Shown in pieces: positions 16,188 to 24,548 of a DNA stretch of 64,000 nt (the stretch's first letter is position 1; each line of letters opens with the position of its first letter). Location: assembly GCF_014705705.1 (NCBI RefSeq), contig NZ_JACXLD010000002.1:62001-126000 (forward strand), in the 5' to 3' direction. A program made the position numbers and the translations under genes. Origin of the DNA: Spongiibacter pelagi (GTDB taxonomy: Bacteria; Pseudomonadota; Gammaproteobacteria; Pseudomonadales; Spongiibacteraceae). The notes under the pieces were generated by a model. That model did no database searches and was not told the DNA's origin. It saw only the letters and a list, made by a program, of their open reading frames with translations.

Positions 16188-16889
16188 ATGTCAGAAATTG
16201 ATGATGAACTGAGCCATGAACCGCCCATCTGGGCGATCTTTGGCGATCTGATGACCGGGCTGGTCGGCGTCTTTGTATTAATCCTCGTCTGGGCCTTGGG
16301 TTTTCAGCTAGAGCTGGCACAAAACCTGAAGCAGGAAATTCAAAAGCGCGAGGCGGAGCAACAACGCCGGGTGGCCCTTGAACAAGCACTGGCTGATCCT
16401 CTAGCGCAGGGCCGAGTGACACTGCGAGATGGCCGCATTGGCATTAGCGGTAGCGTGCTATTTGCGCTTAACTCATCTGAATTACAGCCAGAGGGCCGTG
16501 AGTTGCTAAGCAGTTTGGTTAAGCCCTTGACCATGTATTTAGGCGAGCGCGATCAATTACTGATGGTCAGCGGTTTCACTGATGACCTGCCCATTCAAAA
16601 AGGCAATTTGCATTATCAGGATAACTGGGAACTGTCAGCCCAACGCGCGCTTACGGTTACCCGCGCCTTGATCGAAGCGGGCATGGCGCCGGATTGGGTT
16701 TTTGCGGCGGCCTTTGGCGATCAACAGCCGGTGGTGCCAAATGTTGATAATGCCAGCCGCTCGCAAAACCGTCGGGTGGAAATGGCACCGGTGCCGCGCG
16801 CCGGAGCCAGCCAAAATTCAAACTCCTCAGCGGCGACTGATACCAGCGAGCTGGCTAGTGATACCAGTGAGCGGCACTCCAGTGGGTGA
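16188..16889 (+). CDS. OmpA/MotB-like peptidoglycan-binding stator subunit
   Basis: A 233-aa protein with one N-terminal membrane span and a periplasmic OmpA domain. WAIFGDLMTGLVGVFVLIL has the MotB/ZorB-type layout with Asp20 entering the membrane, the expected ion-binding residue. The OmpA part shows LFALNSSELQPEGRELL, GFTDD, NWELSAQRA and SQNRRVEM, matching peptidoglycan-binding residues (Asp and Arg). A Ser/Ala-rich C-terminal tail follows. A TTG at 16176 overlapping the previous stop could add four residues. It pairs with the DUF802 channel subunit in a 5TM-type motor. Confidence 0.88.
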   Translation: MSEIDDELSHEPPIWAIFGDLMTGLVGVFVLILVWALGFQLELAQNLKQEIQKREAEQQRRVALEQALADPLAQGRVTLRDGRIGISGSVLFALNSSELQPEGRELLSSLVKPLTMYLGERDQLLMVSGFTDDLPIQKGNLHYQDNWELSAQRALTVTRALIEAGMAPDWVFAAAFGDQQPVVPNVDNASRSQNRRVEMAPVPRAGASQNSNSSAATDTSELASDTSERHSSG

Positions 16890-17679
16890 GGTGGATAATC
16901 TGAAGGAGCAGTTACACGCGCTTCAGCAGCGCTTGACTGCCATATCGCCTGCGAAAAGCGCCATTGAGGTTTGCCATTTAAACGCCTTGCTTGAACGGGC
17001 CCAAAGCCAACTTTCACGCTCGCGTTTTGCGGTTGCAGAGAAATTAATCCAGCGTATTGCGCTTCGGTTGGATGATTTATCTCTCGATGAATCCAGCGCG
17101 GAGCACGCAGTAGCGGAATCCTCTCTGCTTCCCCAGAGTCCGTCTTCTTCTGAATTGCACGCCATTTTGCAATTGCTGGAGCCGGAGCAGTATTTCCCCG
17201 AAAAAGCCTCAATAGGTCTGGCCTTTGATGAATATCTGCGCCAACAAGAGAGCGAGGTGTTGCAGGCCTGGGCCGGTGAGTCAGGAGAAGGCGAGTCTGG
17301 GGATGTGCAATTGCCCAACTTTAGTAAGCAAGGTGAGCAGGGCTTGAAAGCAGCGCGCTGGTTTGAAGAACAGCGATTGAAACGCTATGCCAGCTCCTTG
17401 GTGAACAAGGCGATTGAAGAAGCCCCGGAAGATCCGGGGCCGTTAAATCCGCAAATGTTGGCGATTAAATCGCTAATGCAAATGCGTGATCTCTCCACAC
17501 ATTATTTAAATCGTTTTGTCAGCTATGTGGATTCCATGCTGTATTTGGAATTAGCGATGCAAAACACCGAGCCCGCTAAAAAAGCCAAGGCCGCGCCAAC
17601 GAAAAAAGCCACTCCTACAAAATCAGCAGCAAACTCGGCAACGGCAAAGCGCGGGGCAGTAAAAAAGCGCCGCGATTAA
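16882..17679 (+). CDS. DUF2894 family protein with histone-like basic tail
   Basis: About 265 aa, the last gene of the motor operon. The start is uncertain: GTG at 16882 (overlapping the OmpA gene's stop) or GTG at 16891, since no ATG lies close. LKEQLHALQQRLTAISPAK and the HLNALLERAQ segment fit DUF2894; a middle helical region (ARWFEEQRLKRYASSLV) follows. The last 35 residues are a Lys/Ala/Pro/Thr tail (KKAKAAPTKKATPTK, ending KKRRD) like histone H1 or AlgP tails. No membrane span. Function unknown. Confidence 0.78.
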   Translation: MGEVDNLKEQLHALQQRLTAISPAKSAIEVCHLNALLERAQSQLSRSRFAVAEKLIQRIALRLDDLSLDESSAEHAVAESSLLPQSPSSSELHAILQLLEPEQYFPEKASIGLAFDEYLRQQESEVLQAWAGESGEGESGDVQLPNFSKQGEQGLKAARWFEEQRLKRYASSLVNKAIEEAPEDPGPLNPQMLAIKSLMQMRDLSTHYLNRFVSYVDSMLYLELAMQNTEPAKKAKAAPTKKATPTKSAANSATAKRGAVKKRRD

Positions 17680-19160
17680 TTTGTGGCAGCTTGTTTCCCA
17701 GCGAGTCGTCCAAAGAAAGTCGCATCACCCACCGACATACCACTGGCGTAACCTGCCGCTGTTCTTGGAATGCCCGCAGTGGTTCGACCCGCAGCAAACA
17801 GCCCCGGAATAATCTCGCGCTCGGGTGTGAGTACCTCGCCGGTGGCCAAAGTGTCTAGTCCACCAAGGGTAAAGAACGGGTAGAACGGGCCGCGACCGAG
17901 TGTGCAATCCAATGCGACAAAGGGCGGCTTAATTTCACGCAGCCACGGTGCGGCCTTATGAAATAAGGGATCATCGCCTTTTTCCGCATGGCGGTTATAG
18001 GTTTCCAAGGTGAACTGCAAACTGCCTTCGGGTAATTCAAGTTCGGATTCCAGCTCGGCAATGCTCTCTCCGGTAGCCGCAACTTGCGCCCCGAGATAAC
18101 TCATTTTTTCATAGTCGCCGTAGCCGTCTACATCGGTAATCATATAGATGCGTTTAGACAACTTGTGCTGCATTAAGGTGTTGTAGCCGACCCGGCCGTG
18201 ATAGCTGTCTTCATTGATAAAGCGCTGGCCCTTATCGTTAACTAGAATGCCGTAGGTTAGTGACGAGGGTGGATAGTAGGGCAGGCTGACAAAGCACTCG
18301 TGCATATTTACCGTGCCGGCGCCGACGCCTTGGGCCATTAAAATACCGCTGCCGGTGTCGCCGGGATTGCCGATCGGTGTGAGGCCACAATCAAAGCTCG
18401 GCGCGTAATGGCGCACCATGTCTTCGTTCATGCAAAAACCACCGGCGCAGAGAATGACTCCGCGTTTGGCACGAACGGTTTTTTCTTCTTGGTTAATGCG
18501 TACCACTAAACCTTCGACCGCGCCTGCGCTATTACGGATCAGGGTGAGGGCACGGCTTTCGTAGTGAACATTGATATCCCGCTTCTCTACTTGCTCGGTG
18601 AGAATTTTCATTAGCAGCGGGCCGCCGTTATCGCCCTCAATGTAGAGATTGTGGCCGCGAGGAATCGGTTTGGCGTAATCGGGAAAAGGATGCGCCTTTT
18701 CATTGCCGGTATAGAGCAGACAATCATCAGTCAGCGCCATAATGGCGCGCTCTTTCAACTCGCTCATTTTAAAGGGCACGCCCATGCTGGTCAGCCACGC
18801 GTAATGGCCAATGCTGTTTTCGCAGTAGGCTTTAATCTTGTTTTCATCGCCCTGATTACCGAAACAGGCTTTGAGATAGTTCTCCATATTTTCGGTGCTG
18901 TCGTCATAGCCGCAAGCTTGCTGCACTGGCGTGCCGCCATTACCGCCCATATAGATTTCCGCACTTGAAAGCGCAGTGGAGCCGCCACTGGCACTGGCCA
19001 GTTCAAAAATACTAACGCTGGCGCCGGCGTCGCTGGCTTCAATCGCGGCACAGGCACCGGCGCCGCCAAAGCCGACAATGGCAATATCAGTTTCAATATC
19101 CCACTGGCTTATGGATTCGCTGGAAAGAGGTTTAGAGGGACGAATTTTTGGCTGACTCAT
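17676..19160 (-). CDS. FAD-dependent 3-ketosteroid dehydrogenase-like flavoprotein
   Basis: A 494-aa flavoprotein of the fumarate-reductase/KstD superfamily. The dinucleotide fold is GFGGAGACAA (residues 30-39), with ASGGSTALSSAEIYMGGNGG (57-76) as the second FAD-contacting stretch, and the C-terminal substrate/FAD loop GIPRTAAGYASGMSVGDAT. The AEIYMGG pattern resembles delta-4-(5-alpha) ketosteroid dehydrogenases more than delta-1 enzymes. It is cytoplasmic, with no signal peptide. It is convergent with the motor operon and overlaps its last stop by 4 bp. A steroid substrate fits the nearby Ltp2-like cluster but is inferred. Confidence 0.82.
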   Translation of the reverse strand: MSQPKIRPSKPLSSESISQWDIETDIAIVGFGGAGACAAIEASDAGASVSIFELASASGGSTALSSAEIYMGGNGGTPVQQACGYDDSTENMENYLKACFGNQGDENKIKAYCENSIGHYAWLTSMGVPFKMSELKERAIMALTDDCLLYTGNEKAHPFPDYAKPIPRGHNLYIEGDNGGPLLMKILTEQVEKRDINVHYESRALTLIRNSAGAVEGLVVRINQEEKTVRAKRGVILCAGGFCMNEDMVRHYAPSFDCGLTPIGNPGDTGSGILMAQGVGAGTVNMHECFVSLPYYPPSSLTYGILVNDKGQRFINEDSYHGRVGYNTLMQHKLSKRIYMITDVDGYGDYEKMSYLGAQVAATGESIAELESELELPEGSLQFTLETYNRHAEKGDDPLFHKAAPWLREIKPPFVALDCTLGRGPFYPFFTLGGLDTLATGEVLTPEREIIPGLFAAGRTTAGIPRTAAGYASGMSVGDATFFGRLAGKQAATN

Positions 19161-19324
19161 TGCGGACTCATTACAGTTATTTTTATATGCAGAGCTTAAC
19201 GGATGAACCGATCTAGGTTAGTACTGCATCCGGCTTATGCGCCGGTGAAATAGAACTGTGCGCTGGTGCTGATTTGCGGCGGGAGATGTTGACGCTGAGT
19301 ATTATTCATCGGCGGCGGTACAGG

Positions 19325-19330
19325 TATAAT
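19325..19330 (+). promoter_or_regulatory. Candidate -10 element of fabV
   Basis: Consensus TATAAT 93 bp before the fabV start. The -35 hexamer at proper spacing is poor (TTATTC at 19302-19307). It lies in the 262-bp gap between the flavoprotein gene and fabV. Confidence 0.4.
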
Positions 19331-19368
19331 GCGAGCTATATTCGTTTCAGATTCGATTACTTATTAGT

Positions 19369-19400
19369 ACCTAGAACTTTCAGAACCTAGAACTTTCAGA
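19369..19400. repeat. Two tandem 16-bp repeats in the fabV leader
   Basis: ACCTAGAACTTTCAGA occurs twice without gap, followed by a partial third copy (ACCTACCC) that runs toward the ribosome site of fabV. Confidence 0.85.
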
Positions 19401-19422
19401 ACCTACCCGTTAAGGACATCCT

Positions 19423-20613
19423 ATGGTTATCAAACCTCGTGTACGCGGTTTTATGTGCGTAACAACCCATCCCACTGGTTGTGAAGCAAACGTTAAAGAG
19501 CAGATTGATTATGTTAAATCCCAGGGCGAAATTGCCAATGGCCCCAAGCGCGTGTTGGTGATTGGTGCTTCAACAGGTTACGGCTTGGCGTCACGTATAT
19601 CAGCGGCCTTTGGTTGTGGTGCGGCGACACTGGGGATTTTCTTTGAGAAAGAAGGTTCAGAGAAAAAGCCGGGCACAGCGGGTTGGTATAACTCGGCCGG
19701 ATTCCACAAATTTGCTGAGGCGGAAGGGCTTTACGCCAAGAGCATTAATGGCGATGCCTTCTCTGATGAAATCAAAGAAAAAACTATTGCCCAGATTAAG
19801 GCCGATCTCGGTCAGGTAGATCTGGTGGTTTACAGCTTGGCGTCTCCGCGTCGTCAGCATCCTAAAACCGGCGAATTGTTTAACTCTACCCTCAAACCTA
19901 TTGGCAAGGATGTGACCCAGCGCGGCATCAATACCGATAAGGAAATGATTGAGGAAGTGACTCTACCCGCGGCCACTGAAGAAGATATCAGCAATACCGT
20001 TGCGGTTATGGGTGGTGAAGACTGGCAGATGTGGATTGATGCTCTGGATGAAGCCGGTGTATTGGCTGATGGTGCAAAAACCACTGCTTATACCTATTTG
20101 GGTGATCGCATCACTTGGGATATTTACTGGCACGGCACCATCGGTCAGGCGAAGAAAGACCTTGATAAGCGGGTTATCAATATCCGTGAAAAGCTAGCGG
20201 CCAAGGGCGGCGATGCGCGAGTTTCAGTATTGAAAGCCGTGGTGACTCAGGCCAGTTCCGCGATTCCAATTATGCCGCTGTATCTCGCGCTGTTGTTTAA
20301 AGTGATGAAGGCTGATGGCAGCCACGAAGGGTGTATCGAGCAGGTTTATGGCCTGTTCCGCGACAGTTTGTATGGCGCCGAGCCCAAGCTCGACGATGAA
20401 GGCCGTCTGCGTGCCGATGGTTTGGAGCTGCGCCCTGAAATTCAGGCGGCGGTAGAGGCCAAGTGGAATGAAGTCACTACTGAAACTATTGCCGAGCTAA
20501 CTGATTTTGCCGGTTATAAAGCGGAGTTTTTGCGCTTGTTCGGTTTTGGTCTGAGCGGTGTGGATTACGAGGCGGACGTCGATCCGGTCGTACCGATCGC
20601 GAATTTGGTGTAA
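19423..20613 (+). CDS. fabV: FabV-type enoyl-ACP reductase (NADH)
   Basis: A 396-aa single-domain reductase that completes each fatty-acid elongation cycle by reducing trans-2-enoyl-ACP. The NADH fold is [11 protein letters not shown] (residues 44-54), and the catalytic pair is Tyr235-x8-Lys244, the FabV spacing that distinguishes it from FabI (Y-x6-K). [18 protein letters not shown] is the family N-terminus. Length is exactly typical. FabV enzymes are known to be insensitive to triclosan. The gene is monocistronic, with its own leader and a strong terminator. Confidence 0.97.
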   Translation: MVIKPRVRGFMCVTTHPTGCEANVKEQIDYVKSQGEIANGPKRVLVIGASTGYGLASRISAAFGCGAATLGIFFEKEGSEKKPGTAGWYNSAGFHKFAEAEGLYAKSINGDAFSDEIKEKTIAQIKADLGQVDLVVYSLASPRRQHPKTGELFNSTLKPIGKDVTQRGINTDKEMIEEVTLPAATEEDISNTVAVMGGEDWQMWIDALDEAGVLADGAKTTAYTYLGDRITWDIYWHGTIGQAKKDLDKRVINIREKLAAKGGDARVSVLKAVVTQASSAIPIMPLYLALLFKVMKADGSHEGCIEQVYGLFRDSLYGAEPKLDDEGRLRADGLELRPEIQAAVEAKWNEVTTETIAELTDFAGYKAEFLRLFGFGLSGVDYEADVDPVVPIANLV

Positions 20614-20631
20614 GCCACCAGTCAGTTGTCT

Positions 20632-20657
20632 AAAGCCGGGTTTACCCCGGCTTTTTT
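20632..20657 (+). terminator. Rho-independent terminator of fabV
   Basis: AAAGCCGGG / CCCGGCTTT with a 5-nt loop, followed by more T residues. Confidence 0.93.
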
Positions 20658-20773
20658 GTTTTTAAGTTGTCATATTACTATCCGCATTTTGTCATCTAGC
20701 CTGTATACGATTCCTGTGCAGCCAGACTCTATGGTTGCGCAAAAAAAACACTAAATGGCAAAAGGATAGAGAC

Positions 20774-20962
20774 ATGAACCGCCGCAATCAGCCGCAACCT
20801 CTTTATTCCAATCCACATCAGCAGTCGATTCGCGCTGAAATTTCGCGTCAAATCGAAGAATTTATGGCCAAGGGTGGCAAGATCGAACAGCTCACCGGTC
20901 CAGCATTTCAAGCATCTCGTTCAGTGGGTGTGAGTAAGTCTATTTTGACCGAACTACTTTAA
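20774..20962 (+). CDS. Small basic protein with a SutA-like EEF-GGK motif
   Basis: A 62-aa protein starting MNRRNQPQPLYSNPHQQSIR behind AAAGGATA. The core EISRQIEEFMAKGGKIEQL resembles the short helix-turn motif AMEEFLSRGGKVQEI of the Pseudomonas transcription factor SutA, but the acidic N-terminal part of SutA is absent. It ends SRSVGVSKSILTELL, possibly a helix-turn-helix half. It is monocistronic between terminators. Function unknown; a regulatory role is only a guess from the motif. Confidence 0.65.
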   Translation: MNRRNQPQPLYSNPHQQSIRAEISRQIEEFMAKGGKIEQLTGPAFQASRSVGVSKSILTELL

Positions 20963-21009
20963 AAAACGCTGATTCATTACTACTCTCGTGACATGAATCA
21001 GCGTTTTTT
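20961..21009. terminator. Bidirectional terminator with 17-bp perfect stem
   Basis: AAAAAACGCTGATTCAT pairs with ATGAATCAGCGTTTTTT across a 15-nt loop. It overlaps the stop region of the 62-aa gene and also faces the end of the minus-strand AAA ATPase gene. Confidence 0.93.
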
Positions 21010-21067
21010 GGGTTTATAAATAGTTTTGCGACTTACCTCGCTTTGCCCAGCCTGAATTAGGGCTGGG

Positions 21068-22174
21068 TTATTCCACCAACACCTTGCGATGTTGATAAAG
21101 TTCCTGCCAATGTTTGCCGGGCTTCGTGGCAACTTCTGTGTCGAAATAATGCAGTACCCGACGGCGATCCTGCGGATTGTCTTTGATTGATGCACCCACG
21201 AGGAAGTTAAGTAAATCGCGTTTCTCGATTTTGCCTTCTCGATAATAAAACGCGTAAACGCACAGCGCATGGGCTACGGCAACGGCCTCGGCGGTCGACA
21301 TCACTGCAGCGGCTAGGCGGTCGGTACTGCGGCCACTTACGGTTTGTCCATTGCGCAATTCATGGAAAATGGTGACCAACATTTCGGTAGTTTGGGTATC
21401 GAGCTCGATATCAATGCCAGACTGGCGGGTGAGCTTCTTGGCTTCGCGCTGGACAATATCCAGTTCATCTTCAATTTTGGCAATCGGAGGAATGGTTTCA
21501 AAATTGAGTCGCCGCTTTAGCGCCGCACTCATATCAAAAAGGCCGCGGTCCAGAGAGTTGGACGTGGCAATCAGATTAAAACCTTCTCGGGCATACACAA
21601 CACTGTCATCGCCACTGAGTTCTGGAATGTGAATTTTGCGTTCAGACAAAATGGAAAGTAGCGCGTCTTGAACAATTTGCGGGCAGCGCGACAATTCTTC
21701 AAAACGCAGTAACTGGCCAGATTCCATCGCTCTGAATACCGGGCCGGGAATCAGTGATTCTCGACAGGGCCCCAGCGTTTGGCTAAGCACCGGATTCCAG
21801 TCGTACAGTAATTGTTGATAGTGAGAGATTGCGCCGCCCTGAACGGTGAGGCTGGAGTCTCCGGAGATGGCCGTGCTCAATAGCTCCGATAGCCACGATT
21901 TTGCGGTGCCGGGTTCGCCAATCAGCATCACGCCTTGATTGGTTGCCATTGCAATAATGATGCGTGTGACCAATTCCTGCGGCGCGACCAATTTGCGTTC
22001 AATATTCAGTTCCGGGCAGCCCAGTACAAATTTTTCTACCATTAGCGGAGAGAGCTGCCAGCCCGGTGGCGCCGCTGTTTTGTCCTGTGCTTTGAGTTTA
22101 GCCAGCTCTTCTTGAAACAGCACTTCAGCGCTGGGGCGCTGAATGGTTTTATTGGTTGTTGAATCCTTTTGCAT
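21068..22174 (-). CDS. MoxR-type AAA+ ATPase
   Basis: A 368-aa ATPase with Walker A GEPGTAKS (residues 86-93), a Walker B-like LLRFEELSRCP, sensor-1 LIATSN and an arginine-rich GLFDMSAALKRRL segment, all typical of MoxR/RavA-like AAA+ chaperones. These usually work with a VWA-domain partner, which is not present in the window. An extra TTG codon precedes the chosen ATG. The gene follows the methyltransferase-secretion ATPase fusion by 18 bp on the same strand, so the two are probably co-transcribed. Its target is unknown. Confidence 0.85.
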   Translation of the reverse strand: MQKDSTTNKTIQRPSAEVLFQEELAKLKAQDKTAAPPGWQLSPLMVEKFVLGCPELNIERKLVAPQELVTRIIIAMATNQGVMLIGEPGTAKSWLSELLSTAISGDSSLTVQGGAISHYQQLLYDWNPVLSQTLGPCRESLIPGPVFRAMESGQLLRFEELSRCPQIVQDALLSILSERKIHIPELSGDDSVVYAREGFNLIATSNSLDRGLFDMSAALKRRLNFETIPPIAKIEDELDIVQREAKKLTRQSGIDIELDTQTTEMLVTIFHELRNGQTVSGRSTDRLAAAVMSTAEAVAVAHALCVYAFYYREGKIEKRDLLNFLVGASIKDNPQDRRRVLHYFDTEVATKPGKHWQELYQHRKVLVE

Positions 22175-22192
22175 CAAATGTAATCCGTTTCG

Positions 22193-24457
22193 TTATGCTT
22201 TCCATTGCCCGCGTTTTTCTGGTGCCATGCGTTCCTGCGGCAATATGCGAGGCAATTCGGATAAAGGAATTGTGCCTTGGATAACATGGTCCAGTGCGCT
22301 GTCGCGCATTGTAGTAAGCCCGGAATCCAGCGCTTGGGAACGCAGCTCGCCAATCGGAATTCGCTTGGAAATACTGACCCGTAAATCCGGATTGAGATGT
22401 AGATATTCAATAACCCCAATGCGGCCCTTGGTGCCGGTGCCATTGCAGTGCTCGCAACCTTTACCCTCGAAGCAAACAAAATTGTCGGGTACGGCCACTG
22501 GGAATAGCTCGTTAACAATATTGGGGTCGGGGTCAACTTGGGTTTTGCATTGCGGGCAGATTTTTTTGGCCAAACGCTGCGCGATAACGGCAAGTAACTC
22601 GCTGGCGAGTGAGTTGGGGTGAACGTCTAGGTCAAATAAACGCTGCACGGCATCTACCGAGTCATTGCAATGCAGTGTGGATAAAACGATATGGCCGGTT
22701 TGGGAAGCGCGCAGGGCTTCCAGCGCCGTTTCGTGGTCGCGAATTTCTCCGACCATAATCACGTCGGGGTCTTGGCGAACAAAGGAGCGCATGGCGTCGG
22801 CGAAGGTGAAGCCAATACCGGGGCGAACTCGGGTTTGTTGAATATTCTGGATGGAATATTCAATGGGGTCTTCAACCGTAATAACTTTGCGGCTGGTATC
22901 TTCAGCCATTAACTGTAAACCGGCGTAGAGCGTTGTGCTTTTACCTGAACCAGTTGGGCCAACAACAAGTACTAAACCGGCCGGGTTTTGCAGCAGGCGC
23001 TTGTATTGGTTTGCAATGATTTTTGGCATGCCGAGCGCATCGATGCTGATGAGCTGGGAGTTTTGCGGTAATAAACGAACAACAATGTGCTCGCCGTGCA
23101 AGGAGGGCTGGATCTGAATACGCAGGTCAAAATGCTGTTCGCCCATCCTTATCTGAGAACGTCCACCTTGTGGCAGGCGCCGCTCGGCAATATTCATATC
23201 ACCGCGTAATTTAATAACGTTGACTAGGCCGAGAAACTCGGCGGGGCTGATATGGTAGTGGGATAAATCTTGCAGACTGCCGTCAATGCGCAGTCGAACT
23301 CGAATTTTATCACCGTATTTTTCCAAGTGAATATCACTGGCCTTGTCGGCGACGGCATCCAGCAAAAGTGCTTCCCAAAGTGCGATGGGGCGACTTTCAT
23401 CAATGATGTGGCTGTTATCCAACAGGTCTTGGTCATATCCCGGTGACTGCTGCTCTATCCGACTGCTTTGAATACCTTTTTCACCCATGGAGCGATCAAG
23501 GGTGGACCACAAGCGCTGAAAGTCGGTGGGAGTGACTAATATTTTTGCGATTTTGTGGCGGGGGAACATTGCCTGGATTTCTTGCATTGACGCGCTGGGA
23601 TTGCTGGTGGCGACATGCAGGCTTAGATCATCAATATAGACAGGCAGTACATGCTGATGATCCAGAAACGCCTTTGAAAATTTATCGAACAGGGTGAGAT
23701 TTAATTTCTTGCCAATGCTTGAAACCGTTTCAAGAGGGATGCTGTGTTGCTTGGCGAGTGATTTATAGAGCTTTTGTTCGTCTAAATTCTGCAGTTTGCG
23801 AATTTCATCAATAATCAGGCTGCCGTTGGCCTTGGCCTGTTTTCGCGCCTCAGCAAGTGTGTTCGGTTCAATAATGCCCAGCTCGACTAGCATCTCTTCT
23901 TTATAAGGGTGAAAGTCGATATAGCCGTGTTCGCTGCGCAGAATGTGATTATTGATTTGCTTGGTATAGCGCACCAGAATTTGCTTTGAGGCTTCGCCGG
24001 ATTCTAGGCAGATTAATTCCCCAAAATTATTCAGCTGTTTAAGAAGGGGCGTTTTGTCGTGGATGGCCGGCGTTGAAACAATAATCAGATCAAAGGGTGC
24101 ATCTTCAGGGGCGCCTCGTGAGCCATCAAGATTGCGAATTTCGATATTCTCATAACCTTGGGTTTTCAGGAGTTGTGAGGCTGCTTCAGATAGCGTTTTG
24201 TTAATTTCAAAGGCGATAACCTTGTGGCTAAGCTGGCTTAGCACTGCGGTAACATATCCAGAGCCGGCGCCAATATGGAGAGCTTTGGCCTCAGGCCCAA
24301 AGTGAGTAATGTCTAGCATACGGCGCAAGCCGTCTTTGGGTGGAATGCTATTGCCAGCAACTAGATCGGCATGTTCATTTTTTATAAATGCGTGTCTCTC
24401 CACTTTGGTTAAAGCAGAGGAAATACGATCGGCATGGGCTTTACTATTTTCTGTCAT
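22193..24457 (-). CDS. Fusion: PCMT-like methyltransferase + PilB/GspE-type ATPase
   Basis: A 754-aa two-part protein. Residues 1-185 look like a protein-L-isoaspartate methyltransferase: SAM motif I LHIGAGSGYVTAVLSQL (60-76), acidic AFE at 82-84, and motif II FDLIIVSTPA. Residues 190-300 resemble the MshEN/T2SSE N-terminal domain. Residues 360-740 are a complete T2SS/T4P ATPase with Walker A GPTGSGKSTT (500-509), Walker B IMVGEIRD, His box and a zinc tetracysteine (634, 637, 668, 671). The reading frame is continuous. No pilin or secretin genes are nearby. Role unknown. Confidence 0.85.
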   Translation of the reverse strand: MTENSKAHADRISSALTKVERHAFIKNEHADLVAGNSIPPKDGLRRMLDITHFGPEAKALHIGAGSGYVTAVLSQLSHKVIAFEINKTLSEAASQLLKTQGYENIEIRNLDGSRGAPEDAPFDLIIVSTPAIHDKTPLLKQLNNFGELICLESGEASKQILVRYTKQINNHILRSEHGYIDFHPYKEEMLVELGIIEPNTLAEARKQAKANGSLIIDEIRKLQNLDEQKLYKSLAKQHSIPLETVSSIGKKLNLTLFDKFSKAFLDHQHVLPVYIDDLSLHVATSNPSASMQEIQAMFPRHKIAKILVTPTDFQRLWSTLDRSMGEKGIQSSRIEQQSPGYDQDLLDNSHIIDESRPIALWEALLLDAVADKASDIHLEKYGDKIRVRLRIDGSLQDLSHYHISPAEFLGLVNVIKLRGDMNIAERRLPQGGRSQIRMGEQHFDLRIQIQPSLHGEHIVVRLLPQNSQLISIDALGMPKIIANQYKRLLQNPAGLVLVVGPTGSGKSTTLYAGLQLMAEDTSRKVITVEDPIEYSIQNIQQTRVRPGIGFTFADAMRSFVRQDPDVIMVGEIRDHETALEALRASQTGHIVLSTLHCNDSVDAVQRLFDLDVHPNSLASELLAVIAQRLAKKICPQCKTQVDPDPNIVNELFPVAVPDNFVCFEGKGCEHCNGTGTKGRIGVIEYLHLNPDLRVSISKRIPIGELRSQALDSGLTTMRDSALDHVIQGTIPLSELPRILPQERMAPEKRGQWKA

Positions 24458-24548
24458 ATTCTTAGCTTGGCTCAGAGACTTCTTTCATACCAGATATACC
24501 ATACAATGGATAGTATCTGGTTCCGTAGCTTCCCCTAAATATAAAACG

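Noticed and set aside
13466-17679. Complete Zorya defence system
   Set aside because: Only ZorA/ZorB-like architecture is present; there are no ZorC, ZorD helicase or ZorE nuclease genes, and the flanking DUF3348 and DUF2894 genes indicate a separate family.
17676-19160. Periplasmic fumarate reductase flavoprotein
   Set aside because: No signal peptide or haem-binding CxxCH motifs, and the FAD-contact motifs fit the ketosteroid dehydrogenase group better.
22193-24457. Possible frameshift artefact joining two genes
   Set aside because: The frame is open without a stop through 754 codons, and the junction (residues 185-210) runs smoothly into the MshEN-like domain, so a true fusion is more likely.
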